Notes: generated by a model from the letters alone, not told the origin. A DNA stretch of 64,000 bases from Paenibacillus sp. IHBB 10380 (GCF_000949425.1 NZ_CP010976.1:1116001-1180000); one strand, 5' to 3'. Positions 25,520 to 33,786 are shown, numbered from the stretch's first letter. A program made the numbers and translations.

Positions 25520-25936
25520 ATGTCGACAATAGAGGGAACAAAAGAAAATCCTTGGAAACTAAAAACTCCTCCTCAAACATGTGATTATGAAATGTTTAAG
25601 GACGAAAAAGATGGAAAAGTAATTTTAGTATGTACTGTAGGCAAAACTGTTTTGCATTATGACTATCGTTGTGTTGATGACTTAAACACTATGCTCAAAC
25701 AGCATGGTGACTGGATAGAACTAGCTAGTGCTGATGAGCAGAAACCTGTAAAAGAAGGTACAGTTGAAGCCTGGGGACGGTCGCCTGAAAATCCAATTGG
25801 TGGTTGGTACGGCTTGAAAAAAGGTTTGCGCGGTAGATTTGGCATGTATATACCACCTTTGATGGAAAAATTAGGACTAGCAGAAGTAGAACATAACCCA
25901 AGGAATAATCGAATGAGGACAATAAAACAGCAGTAG
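25520..25936 (+). CDS. DUF6855-like hypothetical protein
   Basis: 138 residues starting at ATG 25520 with AAAGGAGAG upstream; a 40-residue longer frame lacks a ribosome site. Conserved-looking segments are GTKENPWKLKTPP, ILVCTVGKTVLHYDYRC, HGDWIELASADEQKP and WGRSPENPIGGWYGLKKGLRGRFGMYIPPLMEKLGLAEVEHN (given here by region 88-129). I associate this with a DUF6855-type family from memory, with no known function. The TAG stop is the first unit of a CAGTAG tandem repeat, an unusual gene end. Confidence 0.72.
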   Translation: MSTIEGTKENPWKLKTPPQTCDYEMFKDEKDGKVILVCTVGKTVLHYDYRCVDDLNTMLKQHGDWIELASADEQKPVKEGTVEAWGRSPENPIGGWYGLKKGLRGRFGMYIPPLMEKLGLAEVEHNPRNNRMRTIKQQ

Positions 25937-25965
25937 CAGTAGCAGTAGCAGTAGCAGTAGCAGTA
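25931..25965 (+). repeat. Hexanucleotide tandem repeat (CAGTAG) at a stop codon
   Basis: Five complete CAGTAG units and a partial sixth, in frame with the upstream gene, so the stop codon TAG is repeated every six bases. A preceding CAG shows that the last sense codons (Gln-Gln) are part of the same array. It is a simple sequence repeat that could vary by slippage. Confidence 0.9.
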
Positions 25966-25979
25966 CAAATAAAATAGAG

Positions 25980-26007
25980 GAGCTACTCAAAGGTGGCTCT
26001 TCATTTC
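25980..26007 (+). terminator. Terminator of the DUF6855-like gene
   Basis: GAGCTAC pairs with GTGGCTC (seven pairs with one G-U) across a six-base loop, followed by TTCATTT. Confidence 0.55.
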
Positions 26008-26014
26008 TAGTCAG

Positions 26015-26164
26015 CTAGCAAGATGCATCCAACACGAAATTGATCATTTAAATGGAATTCTCTACATAGATCATATCGAAGATGGTTTGTTTTATAATGA
26101 GGAAACTAATGAAAGCGCGAGTCTACTTGAAGTGAGTAAGTTAACATGTAGCAATTCGCTTTAA
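26015..26164 (+). pseudogene. Peptide deformylase C-terminal fragment
   Basis: An open stretch without a start encodes LARCIQHEIDHLNGILYIDH, which contains the HEIDH metal-binding motif and following LNG of peptide deformylase. The upstream two thirds of the enzyme, including the GxGLAAPQ and EGCLS motifs, are absent, and the frame ends at TAA 26162. It is a remnant of a def gene or of its recombination with an element. A functional def must exist elsewhere. Confidence 0.75.
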
Positions 26165-26278
26165 AGGGATGTCTAGGACGTTTGGTCGTTCAGTTATGTT
26201 TAATTAGAGTTGAATTTGAACCATATACTTATCATGGTGTAATCTTAAAGTAATTCAAGTTAGGAGGCTTCGGCCATT

Positions 26279-27013
26279 ATGAAACAGAACAAATATGATG
26301 ATTCAGAATTTTTCGCGAATTACAGTCAGATGCCTCGTTCGATCGGTGGACTGAATGCTGCTGGGGAATGGCAAGAACTACGTGCAATGCTTCCTGAGCT
26401 ACGTGATAAAAAGGTGCTTGATCTTGGCTGCGGATTTGGCTGGCATTCCCGATATGCGCGCGAACAGCATGCCCGTTCGGTGGTTGGTGTAGACCTTTCA
26501 GAGAATATGTTAGAGCGCGCCAGAGCTATGACCAATGATTCAGAGATCAAATATTTCCGTCTCGCGATCGAAGATATCGACTTTACCGCAGGGGAATTCG
26601 ACGTGGTAATAAGCTCACTTGCACTCCATTATATCGAGCGTTTTGACATCCTTTGTCAGAAAATCCATCACTGCCTTGCACCTGAGGGCACTTTCGTGCT
26701 CTCGGTTGAACATCCGGTCTTTACTGCGCTCGCTTCACAAGATTGGTACTATGGTCCGCAAGGGGAGAGATTACATTGGCCTGTCGACGATTACCATCAT
26801 GAAGGTTCACGACAGGCAAGATTTCTGGACAATGATGTCATTAAATACCATCGGACCGTCGCTACCCATATGAATGCACTAATTGAATCCGGCTTTAGAA
26901 TTACGAAAGTTTCCGAACCACAACCGACGCAAGAAATGCTGGACAAGAATCCCGACATGCGAGACGAAACCCGTCGCCCTATCTTCCTCATGATCGCAGC
27001 GGTCAAAAATTAG
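26279..27013 (+). CDS. Class I SAM-dependent methyltransferase
   Basis: 244 residues. Motif I is VLDLGCGFGWHSRYA (about 41-55), followed by VVGVDLSENML, the post-motif IDFTAGEFDVVISSLALHYI and FVLSVEHPVF. This is a stand-alone small-molecule type methyltransferase of the UbiE/Methyltransf_11 class with a C-terminal substrate-binding region. The substrate is not predictable. The ribosome site GGAGG is eleven bases upstream. A terminator follows. Base composition is higher in GC than the neighbouring non-coding DNA, as is common in horizontally gained genes. Confidence 0.85.
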   Translation: MKQNKYDDSEFFANYSQMPRSIGGLNAAGEWQELRAMLPELRDKKVLDLGCGFGWHSRYAREQHARSVVGVDLSENMLERARAMTNDSEIKYFRLAIEDIDFTAGEFDVVISSLALHYIERFDILCQKIHHCLAPEGTFVLSVEHPVFTALASQDWYYGPQGERLHWPVDDYHHEGSRQARFLDNDVIKYHRTVATHMNALIESGFRITKVSEPQPTQEMLDKNPDMRDETRRPIFLMIAAVKN

Positions 27014-27117
27014 AATTTTCAGTAAGTGAAACTAAGCTAAAACCATCTAATATCTTGTCAATATTTTTCTCTTAATTTCTTTGAACTATAGCCTTAAACT
27101 AAAATGACATGCTTAAT

Positions 27118-27150
27118 AACCTTCCTATCTCTTCTGGAAGGTTTTACTTT
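27118..27150 (+). terminator. Terminator of the methyltransferase gene
   Basis: AACCTTCC pairs with GGAAGGTT across a ten-base loop, followed by TTACTTTTAG. Confidence 0.75.
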
Positions 27151-27245
27151 TAGATGGTAATTCTGGATTTTAGCAGATATCTATAAAGGTTTCTTTATGT
27201 GTTAAAACGGCAAATATCCATAGGACTTTTATTTATCACTATCAA

Positions 27246-27274
27246 TTGTTGAAATATTTATTACAAGTTATAAT
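27246..27274 (+). promoter_or_regulatory. Sigma-A promoter for the leader-peptide transcript
   Basis: TTGTTG (27246-27251), a 17-base spacer and a perfect TATAAT (27269-27274). It stands 32 bases before the leader peptide start. Confidence 0.75.
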
Positions 27275-27305
27275 TTACCACAAAGGGTAAAGGGAGGTGG
27301 ATAAC

Positions 27306-27335
27306 ATGGATTTAGAGTGTTTTAAAGCCAACTAA
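27306..27335 (+). CDS. Nine-residue leader peptide
   Basis: ATG with an exceptionally strong site AGGGAGGTGG (27291-27300) opens a nine-codon frame reading MDLECFKAN and stopping at TAA. Its size, strong translation signal and place between a promoter and switch-like inverted repeats fit a regulatory leader peptide of the kind seen before erm and cat genes. No similarity to a specific leader was recognised. Confidence 0.6.
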   Translation: MDLECFKAN

Positions 27336-27339
27336 TTAT

Positions 27340-27386
27340 GGTGGTTATGTAAAAACAACCACCAAATCCATTAAAAATAGGTGGTT
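27340..27386 (+). promoter_or_regulatory. Translational attenuator-like repeats (GGTGGTT x2, AACCACC x1)
   Basis: GGTGGTT (27340-27346), AACCACC (27357-27363) and a second GGTGGTT (27380-27386) are arranged so the middle arm can pair with either. The last copy is the ribosome site of the next frame (ATG 27394). AAATCCA (27364-27370) also pairs with TGGATTT (27307-27313) at the leader start, extending the first helix. Ribosome occupancy of the leader would decide which pairing forms. Confidence 0.62.
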
Positions 27387-27393
27387 AATAAAT

Positions 27394-27564
27394 ATGACAA
27401 ATCAACAATATGAAATTATTAATCGTTCCCCAACAGTGGAGGAACATAATCTCTTGTGGGAATCCGTAGGGTGGGGCGCAGTGGATGTAGATCAGAGTAA
27501 ACAATCACTTGAAAATTCTGTTTATGCCGTTGTCGCAATGTATGATGGAAATGTACTGTCTTAG
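27394..27564 (+). pseudogene. Truncated GNAT acetyltransferase
   Basis: 56 codons reading MTNQQYEIINRSPTVEEHN... and VYAVVAMYDGNVLS, then TAG. The start matches GNAT proteins of the IINR-PTVEEY-LLRESVGW-GNVVGFGR type, which continue for about another 80 residues with the acetyl-CoA-binding site. Here the reading ends just where GFGR should follow, and no continuation in other frames was found. It is therefore a decayed or truncated gene downstream of the leader-peptide switch. A functional small protein is possible but unlikely. Confidence 0.65.
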
Positions 27565-27749
27565 AAAAATAATTAATTTAAACTTTATAGCTCTGGTTGC
27601 TCAGCTAACGAATCACGATACTTTAAAACTGAAGGCTATCCATTCGATTGGTAGCTTCGTTGCACTAACGGGTAGACTTGTTTATATAAATTTATAACCT
27701 AAGATTATACCGAAAACCAGGGTAACTGTAGGTATTGGAGGAAACATCT

Positions 27750-28079
27750 GTGGTGACAATTGAAGACTTTTTGAAATTAGATATCCGTGTTGGTACTGTA
27801 ATTAAAGCAGAACCCTTTCCAGAAGCGCGAAAACCCGCAATAATATTAGAAATTGATTTTGGTGAAATGGGTATTAAACGCTCTTCGGCTCAAATTACAC
27901 AAAGATATGAACCAGAACAACTTATTGGACGTCAAGTAATCGCAGTAATCAACTTTCCAGTTAGACGTATCGCAGGTTTTAAATCTGAGGTGTTGGTAAT
28001 TGGTGGTATTCCAGCAGAAGGTGATGTGGTGCTCTTAAAGCCAGATGAACCTGTTAAAAATGGTACACCCGTTGCCTAA
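27750..28079 (+). CDS. csaA: CsaA, tRNA-binding-fold chaperone
   Basis: 109 residues of the single-domain OB-fold tRNA-binding family. Motifs [46 protein letters not shown] are nearly identical to Bacillus CsaA. CsaA binds SecA and preproteins and is proposed as a secretion chaperone. GTG 27750 is eight bases after GGAGG; a TTG frame at 27735 overlaps that site. It follows the pseudogene region without an evident operon partner. Confidence 0.93.
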   Translation: MVTIEDFLKLDIRVGTVIKAEPFPEARKPAIILEIDFGEMGIKRSSAQITQRYEPEQLIGRQVIAVINFPVRRIAGFKSEVLVIGGIPAEGDVVLLKPDEPVKNGTPVA

Positions 28080-28218
28080 GGTGTTAGAGTCTACTGGCTA
28101 TAAAACAATGTCAGGCTTAGGGTAATCAGATGACTAGAGCTGAAATATCAAAGATGATGCGATGGGTCATACCTATGCTAATCCACTCTCCTACACTCTC
28201 ATTTATACAATAGAATGG

Positions 28219-28249
28219 TTTGACTTTGTTTGTCTAATCCCACTATAAT
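28219..28249 (+). promoter_or_regulatory. Possible fur promoter
   Basis: TTGACT and TATAAT separated by 19 bases, 48 bases before the fur ATG. The spacer is longer than ideal. No Fur or PerR box was identified. Confidence 0.45.
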
Positions 28250-28296
28250 GATGGAAGTGATATTAAATGCAGTAATTTCCTAGGGGGAGGGAGAAG

Positions 28297-28758
28297 ATGC
28301 AAGCTCGGATCGACAAAATTAAACAACAATTACAATCCCAAGGCTACAAGCTGACACCCCAGCGGGAAGCGACGGTCAGAATTCTACTTGAGAATGAAGA
28401 AGATCATTTAAGCGCGGAAGATGTGTTCATGTTAGTCAGGGAAATAGCTCCCGAGATCGGTCTCGCTACGGTGTATCGTACACTAGAGCTTCTGAGTGAA
28501 CTTCATGTTGTGGAGAAAATTAACTTTGGTGATGGCGTCGCTCGTTATGACCTACGAACAGATACAGCAAAGCATCATCACCATCATCTAATTTGTGTAC
28601 AGTGTGGTAGAATGGATGAAATACGTGAAGATTGGCTCGGTCCATTGGAAGAGCGTCTTGATAAAGAATACAATTTCACAGTATCTGATCATCGACTTGA
28701 TTTTCATGGTATTTGTTACCGCTGTAAAGAAAAGAATGATAACAACAAAGATTCTTAA
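28297..28758 (+). CDS. fur: Ferric uptake regulator Fur
   Basis: 153 residues. A winged helix (about 20-85) with KLTPQREATV and GLATVYRTLELL is followed by the regulatory metal site in KHHHHH (about 91-96) and two zinc-binding CxxC pairs (CVQC and CYRC). The ferrous form represses iron uptake genes. GGGGGAGGG precedes ATG. The order fur-yqzK-xerD-deoB-punA-dacF is the same as Bacillus subtilis, supporting Fur rather than PerR or Zur. Confidence 0.95.
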   Translation: MQARIDKIKQQLQSQGYKLTPQREATVRILLENEEDHLSAEDVFMLVREIAPEIGLATVYRTLELLSELHVVEKINFGDGVARYDLRTDTAKHHHHHLICVQCGRMDEIREDWLGPLEERLDKEYNFTVSDHRLDFHGICYRCKEKNDNNKDS

Positions 28759-28913
28759 GAATTATGAATATCGTAATGAGAATACAAAGCTCTCACCGGC
28801 ACTGGATTCATCGGGGGGGCTTTTTGCTTGTTAATGAGACTATGGTGATGTCAAGTAGGCAAGGAATAAATGGGGACAAACCGTCATATCTTCATGGAAG
28901 AGGGGGCGTTTCT

Positions 28914-29153
28914 ATGGTCATTTCTTTGCGTAAATGCCTAGGTTTTATAAGGTTTATTATTATGTTTGTCGCATTAACTTATATGTTCTATCACATGGTA
29001 GGTTTATTTGGACGTTGGATCACACCAGTGGATCAATATAAGATTCCTAAAGGTTACGCTGTCAAAGCATTTCAGTCTCATGATGGAGATGGAAATGCAG
29101 AAGATGCTAGTATGGGTGAACGTCTACGATTCTATTATTGGTATGGAGAATAG
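28914..29153 (+). CDS. yqzK: DUF4227 membrane protein (YqzK-like)
   Basis: 79 residues with one N-terminal membrane segment (RFIIMFVALTYMFYHMV) and a short outside tail with KIPKGYAVKAF...ERLRFYYWYGE. That tail, and the place between fur and xerD, match YqzK/DUF4227. ATG 28914 follows GAGGGGGCG; the frame extends upstream to 28764 without support. Function unknown; size and anchoring suggest a small accessory protein. Confidence 0.82.
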   Translation: MVISLRKCLGFIRFIIMFVALTYMFYHMVGLFGRWITPVDQYKIPKGYAVKAFQSHDGDGNAEDASMGERLRFYYWYGE

Positions 29154-29257
29154 GACATTAATAGGCAGGATTATGGAGAAACGTGTCGAATTTACTATTG
29201 ATAATGAAGCCCTAAGGGAATTGTAAGCTTCATGCACTCGGATATAGAAGGAGCACA

Positions 29258-30172
29258 ATGACCATGAAAGAGTATCTGGTATCCTTTATTCGATACATGG
29301 GTGATGAGAGAGGGTTGTCACGAAATACGCTTGAGAGCTATGAGCGAGATTTGGTACAGGTACTCGAGTTTATGGAAGCTCGAGGTATCCATTCTCCTGA
29401 TCAGATCAAGCGAAGTGATATCGTTCTTTTTTTACAATCGATGAAACAGGCTGGTCGGGCTGCTTCTACAGTGACTCGTAAGACAGTATCTATACGTTCA
29501 TTTTTTCAATACTTATCTAAAGAGTCTGTTGTGGGACATGATCCCTCTCTTCATATTGAAACGCCGAAGCTTGAGAAAAAAGCCCCGAATGTACTATCTA
29601 TTGAGGAAGTGGAGCAATTGTTGGCTGCTCCTGAATCGTTAACACCTCAGGGCTTAAGGGATAAGGCGATGTTAGAGCTTTTGTATGCAACGGGAATGAA
29701 AGTGTCAGAATTGGTCTCGCTAGATATAGGGCATGTGCAAACGCAGCTTAGATATTTACATTGTATCGGTAGCTCAGGTAAAGAACGAATTCTTCCTTTT
29801 AATAGGATATCTGCAGAACATGTCGATCTTTATTTACAAGAGGGTCGGGATAAGCTAGCGAGAGATAATGGCGATAAACAGGCGTTATTCCTAAACACCT
29901 TAGGGGGCAGGTTAACACGTCAAGGATTCTGGAAGCTTATGAAGAAGTATGGGAAAGAGACAGGAATTAAGAAGGACATCACTCCACACACACTACGTCA
30001 TTCCTTTGCATCTCATCTGATAGGGAATGGAGCTGATTTACGCTCTGTGCAGGAAATGTTAGGTTATTCCGATATCTCAACGACACAACTGTATAGCTCT
30101 ATAACTAAGAAAAGTATGAAGGAAGAATATGATCATCACCATCCACGGGCTTCGTTTGAGTCGTTATCATAG
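29258..30172 (+). CDS. xerD: Tyrosine recombinase XerD (two catalytic residues substituted)
   Basis: 304 residues, same length and position as Bacillus XerD (ripX). The core-binding domain (1-90) opens with GLSRNTLESYERDL. In the catalytic domain the first Arg of the family (LLYATGxRVSE) is Lys at about 148 (TGMKVSEL), and the His/Trp of LGHxDISTT is Tyr at about 270 (LGYSDISTT). The remaining residues are present: Lys in GSSGKERILP, HTLRHS, and nucleophile Tyr about 279. XerD resolves chromosome dimers with XerC/CodV. Substitution of the two residues raises doubt about full activity. Start ATG 29258 or 29264 behind AAGGAG. Confidence 0.9.
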   Translation: MTMKEYLVSFIRYMGDERGLSRNTLESYERDLVQVLEFMEARGIHSPDQIKRSDIVLFLQSMKQAGRAASTVTRKTVSIRSFFQYLSKESVVGHDPSLHIETPKLEKKAPNVLSIEEVEQLLAAPESLTPQGLRDKAMLELLYATGMKVSELVSLDIGHVQTQLRYLHCIGSSGKERILPFNRISAEHVDLYLQEGRDKLARDNGDKQALFLNTLGGRLTRQGFWKLMKKYGKETGIKKDITPHTLRHSFASHLIGNGADLRSVQEMLGYSDISTTQLYSSITKKSMKEEYDHHHPRASFESLS

Positions 30173-30191
30173 TACTTTTTGACCTCATATC

Positions 30192-30217
30192 CCGTTCTGT
30201 GGAAGAATGGTTTTTTT
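30192..30217 (+). terminator. Terminator between xerD and deoB
   Basis: CCGTTCT pairs with AGAATGG across a five-base loop followed by seven T. It separates xerD from the nucleoside catabolism genes. Confidence 0.7.
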
Positions 30218-30270
30218 GTTGATTGGCATCATAGTATGGAATGATTGAACATAATAAGGAGTGAAAGCTC

Positions 30271-31464
30271 ATGGTAAATTCGGATGAACGTAACTTTAAG
30301 CGTATTTGCTTCATCGTACTGGACAGTGTAGGGATTGGAGAAGCACCGGATGCTGCTGAGTTTGGTGACGAAGGATCACATACACTTGGACATATATTAG
30401 AAAGAGTGCAGGATCTTAAATTACCTCATATGCAACAAATGGGACTGGCGAATATCGCTTCGATCCCCCCTTTAAGTCCTGTAGACAAGCCTACTGCTTA
30501 TTTCGGTAAAATGCAGGAAGTATCTGTGGGTAAAGATACGATGACAGGACACTGGGAATTAATGGGACTTAAAATTGATATCCCCTTTAATACATACGCA
30601 GAAGGTTTCCCGGCGGAATTAATACAGTTATTTGAGGAGAAGACAGGGCGTAAAGTGATTGGGAATAAGCCTGCCTCGGGTACTGATATTCTTGTTGAAT
30701 ACGGTGAAGAGCAGATGAAAACAGGGGCATGGATCGTCTATACATCTGGTGACAGCGTCTTTCAATTAGCTGCGCATGAAGATATTATTCCATTGGAAGA
30801 GTTGTATGAAGCCTGCAGAATTGCAAGGGAATTAACCATGGCTCCAGAGTTCTCCGTAGGTCGCGTCATTGCTCGTCCATACGTAGGAGAGCCTGGACAT
30901 TTCACACGCACACCTAATCGGCATGATTATGCTGTGAAGCCACCTGAACCCACCATCATGAATGCGGTACAGGATGTAGACAAGAAAGTGATTGCTGTAG
31001 GTAAAATCAATGATATTTTCACTGGAGAAGGTGTCTCAGAGTCTTATCCTACGAAGAGTAATGAGCATGGTATTGAAGTCACCCTTGAGCAATTGTCGCA
31101 AGATTTTACGGGCTTTCTATTTACGAACCTTGTGGACTTCGATTCTTTATATGGACATCGTCGTGATCCAGAAGGATACGGTAGAGCACTAGAGGTGTTC
31201 GATCAGGCACTTCCAGATATCGTCTCTAAGATTGGGGAAGATGATCTACTCATTATATCAGCAGACCATGGGAACGATCCTGTGCATAGTGGGACAGACC
31301 ACACGCGCGAATTTGTACCCTTACTTGTATATAGTCCTCGTTTCACTGCGACTTCGAACTTGGGCATCCTCAGCTCTTTCTCAGATGTGGGTGCTACAAT
31401 TGCTGAGAACTTTGGAGCACAAGCTCCGAAATACGGAACAAGTTTTTTGAAACAATTAATATAG
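30271..31464 (+). CDS. deoB: Phosphopentomutase DeoB
   Basis: 397 residues of the alkaline phosphatase-like superfamily. Metal-binding segments [28 protein letters not shown] (nucleophile Thr), [15 protein letters not shown] and [18 protein letters not shown] are all present. It interconverts ribose or deoxyribose 1- and 5-phosphates using two Mn ions. AAGGAG is upstream of ATG. It is followed by punA at 18 bases (about 3 after a longer start), making a purine nucleoside salvage pair as in Bacillus (drm-pupG). Confidence 0.96.
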   Translation: MVNSDERNFKRICFIVLDSVGIGEAPDAAEFGDEGSHTLGHILERVQDLKLPHMQQMGLANIASIPPLSPVDKPTAYFGKMQEVSVGKDTMTGHWELMGLKIDIPFNTYAEGFPAELIQLFEEKTGRKVIGNKPASGTDILVEYGEEQMKTGAWIVYTSGDSVFQLAAHEDIIPLEELYEACRIARELTMAPEFSVGRVIARPYVGEPGHFTRTPNRHDYAVKPPEPTIMNAVQDVDKKVIAVGKINDIFTGEGVSESYPTKSNEHGIEVTLEQLSQDFTGFLFTNLVDFDSLYGHRRDPEGYGRALEVFDQALPDIVSKIGEDDLLIISADHGNDPVHSGTDHTREFVPLLVYSPRFTATSNLGILSSFSDVGATIAENFGAQAPKYGTSFLKQLI

Positions 31465-31482
31465 AGAATGGGAGAGATTCAT

Positions 31483-32304
31483 ATGACGAATTCAAGTCAA
31501 GCCATTAAAGAAGCAGCAGCATATATAAATAGTAAGAGTAATATTGTTCCGGAGATAGGATTGATTCTAGGCTCAGGATTGGGCATTCTGGCAGAGCTTA
31601 TTGAGAATGGTGTTACTATTTCCTATGAAGACATTCCTCATTTCCCTGTGTCAACCGTGGAAGGACATGAAGGTGAACTTTTACTGGGTACGATTAAAGG
31701 TCGTAAAGTGGTTATGATGAAGGGACGCTTTCATATGTATGAAGGGTATGGACCAGAAACGACAGCTTTTCCCGTGCGCGTGATGAATGAGCTGGGGGTT
31801 AAGAGTCTTCTCGTAACGAATGCGGCTGGTGGTGTGAACACAACCTATGAACCAGGGGACTTGATGTTGATCTCAGATCATTTGAACATGACAGGAACGA
31901 ATCCACTCATAGGACCGAATGATGCTGATCTTGGAGTACGTTTTCCAGATATGTCCGAAGCGTATAGCCGTAGATTGCGTGCGCTTGCGAAGGAAACGGC
32001 TCAATCTAGAGGGTTTGATGTACGTGAAGGGGTATATGCAGGATTACTTGGGCCGACTTATGAGACCCCTGCTGAGATCGTGATGCTACGTGCGTTAGGT
32101 GCTGATGCTGTTGGAATGTCTACTGTATCGGAAGTTATTGTAGCTCGGCATGCTGGGTTAGAAGTGCTCGGTATTACATGTATTAGTAACATGGCCGCGG
32201 GAATACTGGATCAACCGTTATCCCACGGAGAAGTAATGGAGACTACAGAACGTGTCCGTGAGAAGTTCTTAGGTCTTGTGTTAGACGTCATTCCACATAT
32301 GTAA
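31483..32304 (+). CDS. punA: Purine nucleoside phosphorylase
   Basis: 273 residues of the trimeric PNP family. LGSGLG phosphate loop, GRFHMYEGY, LVTNAAGG and GVYAGLLGPTYETPAE are characteristic. It cleaves guanosine/inosine to base and ribose 1-phosphate, which DeoB converts further. ATG 31483 is six bases after GGGAGAG; ATG 31468 is too close to the deoB stop and lacks a site. A strong terminator follows. Confidence 0.95.
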   Translation: MTNSSQAIKEAAAYINSKSNIVPEIGLILGSGLGILAELIENGVTISYEDIPHFPVSTVEGHEGELLLGTIKGRKVVMMKGRFHMYEGYGPETTAFPVRVMNELGVKSLLVTNAAGGVNTTYEPGDLMLISDHLNMTGTNPLIGPNDADLGVRFPDMSEAYSRRLRALAKETAQSRGFDVREGVYAGLLGPTYETPAEIVMLRALGADAVGMSTVSEVIVARHAGLEVLGITCISNMAAGILDQPLSHGEVMETTERVREKFLGLVLDVIPHM

Positions 32305-32325
32305 TTCATTGTTCAATGTCTAGTG

Positions 32326-32358
32326 ATCCGCAGGAATATATTCCTGCGGATTTTTTGT
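32326..32358 (+). terminator. Terminator of deoB-punA
   Basis: ATCCGCAGGAAT pairs perfectly with ATTCCTGCGGAT followed by TTTTTGTTG. Confidence 0.88.
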
Positions 32359-32500
32359 TGTTCTCTGCAGAAGAGCCGCCTTATCAAAAATAATCATCAT
32401 GTAGCAGTGTTTAATTGGAATATTTTACAGCTAACCTGACGACACTGAAAGAAAGTAACAATTGTATTACGAATAACTACATGTCAGGAGGGGACTTATC

Positions 32501-33694
32501 TTGAGAAAAATGTTATGGGTCACGGTGTTGTGTCTATGTCTTGTCTCGTTGAGCTTTCCAGTCGATGGATTTGCTGCCGAGGAGAAGAAAACTACTAAGG
32601 ATCAAGTGAAATCACCGGAGCTCGCTGCTAGTGCCATCTCGGCTATATTGATGGATGCGGACACCGGCACGATTATTTATGAGAAAAACAGTCATGATAA
32701 ATTACCGCCAGCCAGCATCACGAAAGTCATGACGATGTTACTGACTATGGAAGCTCTTGATGATGGAAAGTTAAAACTGACCGATAAAGTACGGACAAGT
32801 GAGTATGCAGCCTCTATGGGAGGCTCCCAGATTTTTTTGGAACCCGGTGAGGAGATGTCTGTGGACGAGATGCTGAAGGGAATTGCTATGGCCTCTGGCA
32901 ATGATGCTTCTGTAGCTATGGCTGAGAAAATATCAGGATCAGAGGAAGCTTTTGTTGAGCTGATGAATGAGCGCGCAACGGAGCTTGGTCTTAAGGATAC
33001 TCATTTCGTCAACTGTAACGGGTTGCCAGCAGACAATCACTATTCATCTGCCCATGATATCGCTGTGATAAGTCGCGAATTGCTCAAGCATAACGAGATT
33101 ACGAAATATACGGGTTCTTACCAAGATTATTTACGTAAGGATTCAAAGAAACCTTTTTGGCTTGTAAATACCAATAAATTAGTGCGTTTCTATAATGGCG
33201 TGGATGGTCTGAAGACGGGTTATACCTCTGAAGCTAAATTTTGTTTGACGGCTACAGCTGTTCGAGATGATCTTAGGGCAGTAGCCGTTGTGCTGGGTGA
33301 ACCGAATACAAAGACTCGGAATAGCGAAGTGTCCCAAATGTTTGATTATATGTTCTCCCAATATAGCAAAGAGCCAATCTACAAAAAGGGAGACGTGATG
33401 GGTGCCGTTAAAATAAACAAAGGAAAATTAACAGAGCTGTCTCTCGTAGCAGGTCAAAATTACAGTGTTCTGATGAAGAAAAGTGGTAACAAGGCGAACA
33501 TCAGGCATGAACTTCAATTAGATACTGAATTGAAAGCTCCTATCCAAGATGGACAAGTGCTAGGAAATCTAGTGGTATATCAAGGAGAGCAGATGTTGAA
33601 GAAATTCGAGTTGAAGTCGCCCGTTAAGGTTGATAAGGCGGGATGGTGGACGTTATTTAAGCGTACGACTGCAAAAATATTTTTTGTAGATTGA
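32501..33694 (+). CDS. dacF: D-alanyl-D-alanine carboxypeptidase DacF
   Basis: 397 residues from TTG behind AGGAGGGG. Signal peptide (1-25), then a penicillin-binding peptidase S11 domain with SITK (SxxK nucleophile), SGN in AMASGNDAS and KTG in VDGLKTGYT. A C-terminal beta domain (about 300-397) follows. It trims D-Ala from peptidoglycan in the forespore and lies immediately upstream of spoIIA, as in Bacillus. I could not assign a sigma-F/G promoter confidently. Confidence 0.95.
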   Translation: MRKMLWVTVLCLCLVSLSFPVDGFAAEEKKTTKDQVKSPELAASAISAILMDADTGTIIYEKNSHDKLPPASITKVMTMLLTMEALDDGKLKLTDKVRTSEYAASMGGSQIFLEPGEEMSVDEMLKGIAMASGNDASVAMAEKISGSEEAFVELMNERATELGLKDTHFVNCNGLPADNHYSSAHDIAVISRELLKHNEITKYTGSYQDYLRKDSKKPFWLVNTNKLVRFYNGVDGLKTGYTSEAKFCLTATAVRDDLRAVAVVLGEPNTKTRNSEVSQMFDYMFSQYSKEPIYKKGDVMGAVKINKGKLTELSLVAGQNYSVLMKKSGNKANIRHELQLDTELKAPIQDGQVLGNLVVYQGEQMLKKFELKSPVKVDKAGWWTLFKRTTAKIFFVD

Positions 33695-33714
33695 TAGCAG
33701 TTTTCTTCTAGTTT

Positions 33715-33721
33715 TGTCGTG
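33715..33721 (+). promoter_or_regulatory. Degenerate Spo0A box before spoIIAA
   Basis: TGTCGTG matches five of seven positions of the TGTCGAA core, on the plus strand and just upstream of the sigma-H-like promoter. Several imperfect 0A boxes precede spoIIA in Bacillus, so the match is meaningful only by position. Confidence 0.4.
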
Positions 33722-33723
33722 AT

Positions 33724-33753
33724 GCAGGAATATGATTTTCATTTCTAGAACTC
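33724..33753 (+). promoter_or_regulatory. Sigma-H-like promoter of the spoIIA operon
   Basis: GCAGGAATA fits the sigma-H -35 consensus (RNAGGAWWW). Twelve bases later CTAGAACTC approximates the -10 (RNNGAATWW) with two mismatches. It sits 34 bases before the spoIIAA start. Confidence 0.5.
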
Positions 33754-33786
33754 TTTGTTTATGACAGGGAGGAGAGTGAGCATGAC

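Noticed and set aside
25925..25970. CAGTAG array as a CRISPR or VNTR-coded protein repeat
   Set aside because: Units are only six bases with no spacers, and each contains an in-frame stop codon.
27509..27697. 62-codon ORF following the truncated GNAT
   Set aside because: It is out of frame with the GNAT, lacks a ribosome site, and its sequence does not match the missing GNAT part.
28780..28850. Possible fur terminator
   Set aside because: Partial AAGC/GCTT pairing before CTTTTTGC, but the stem is too short and broken to support.
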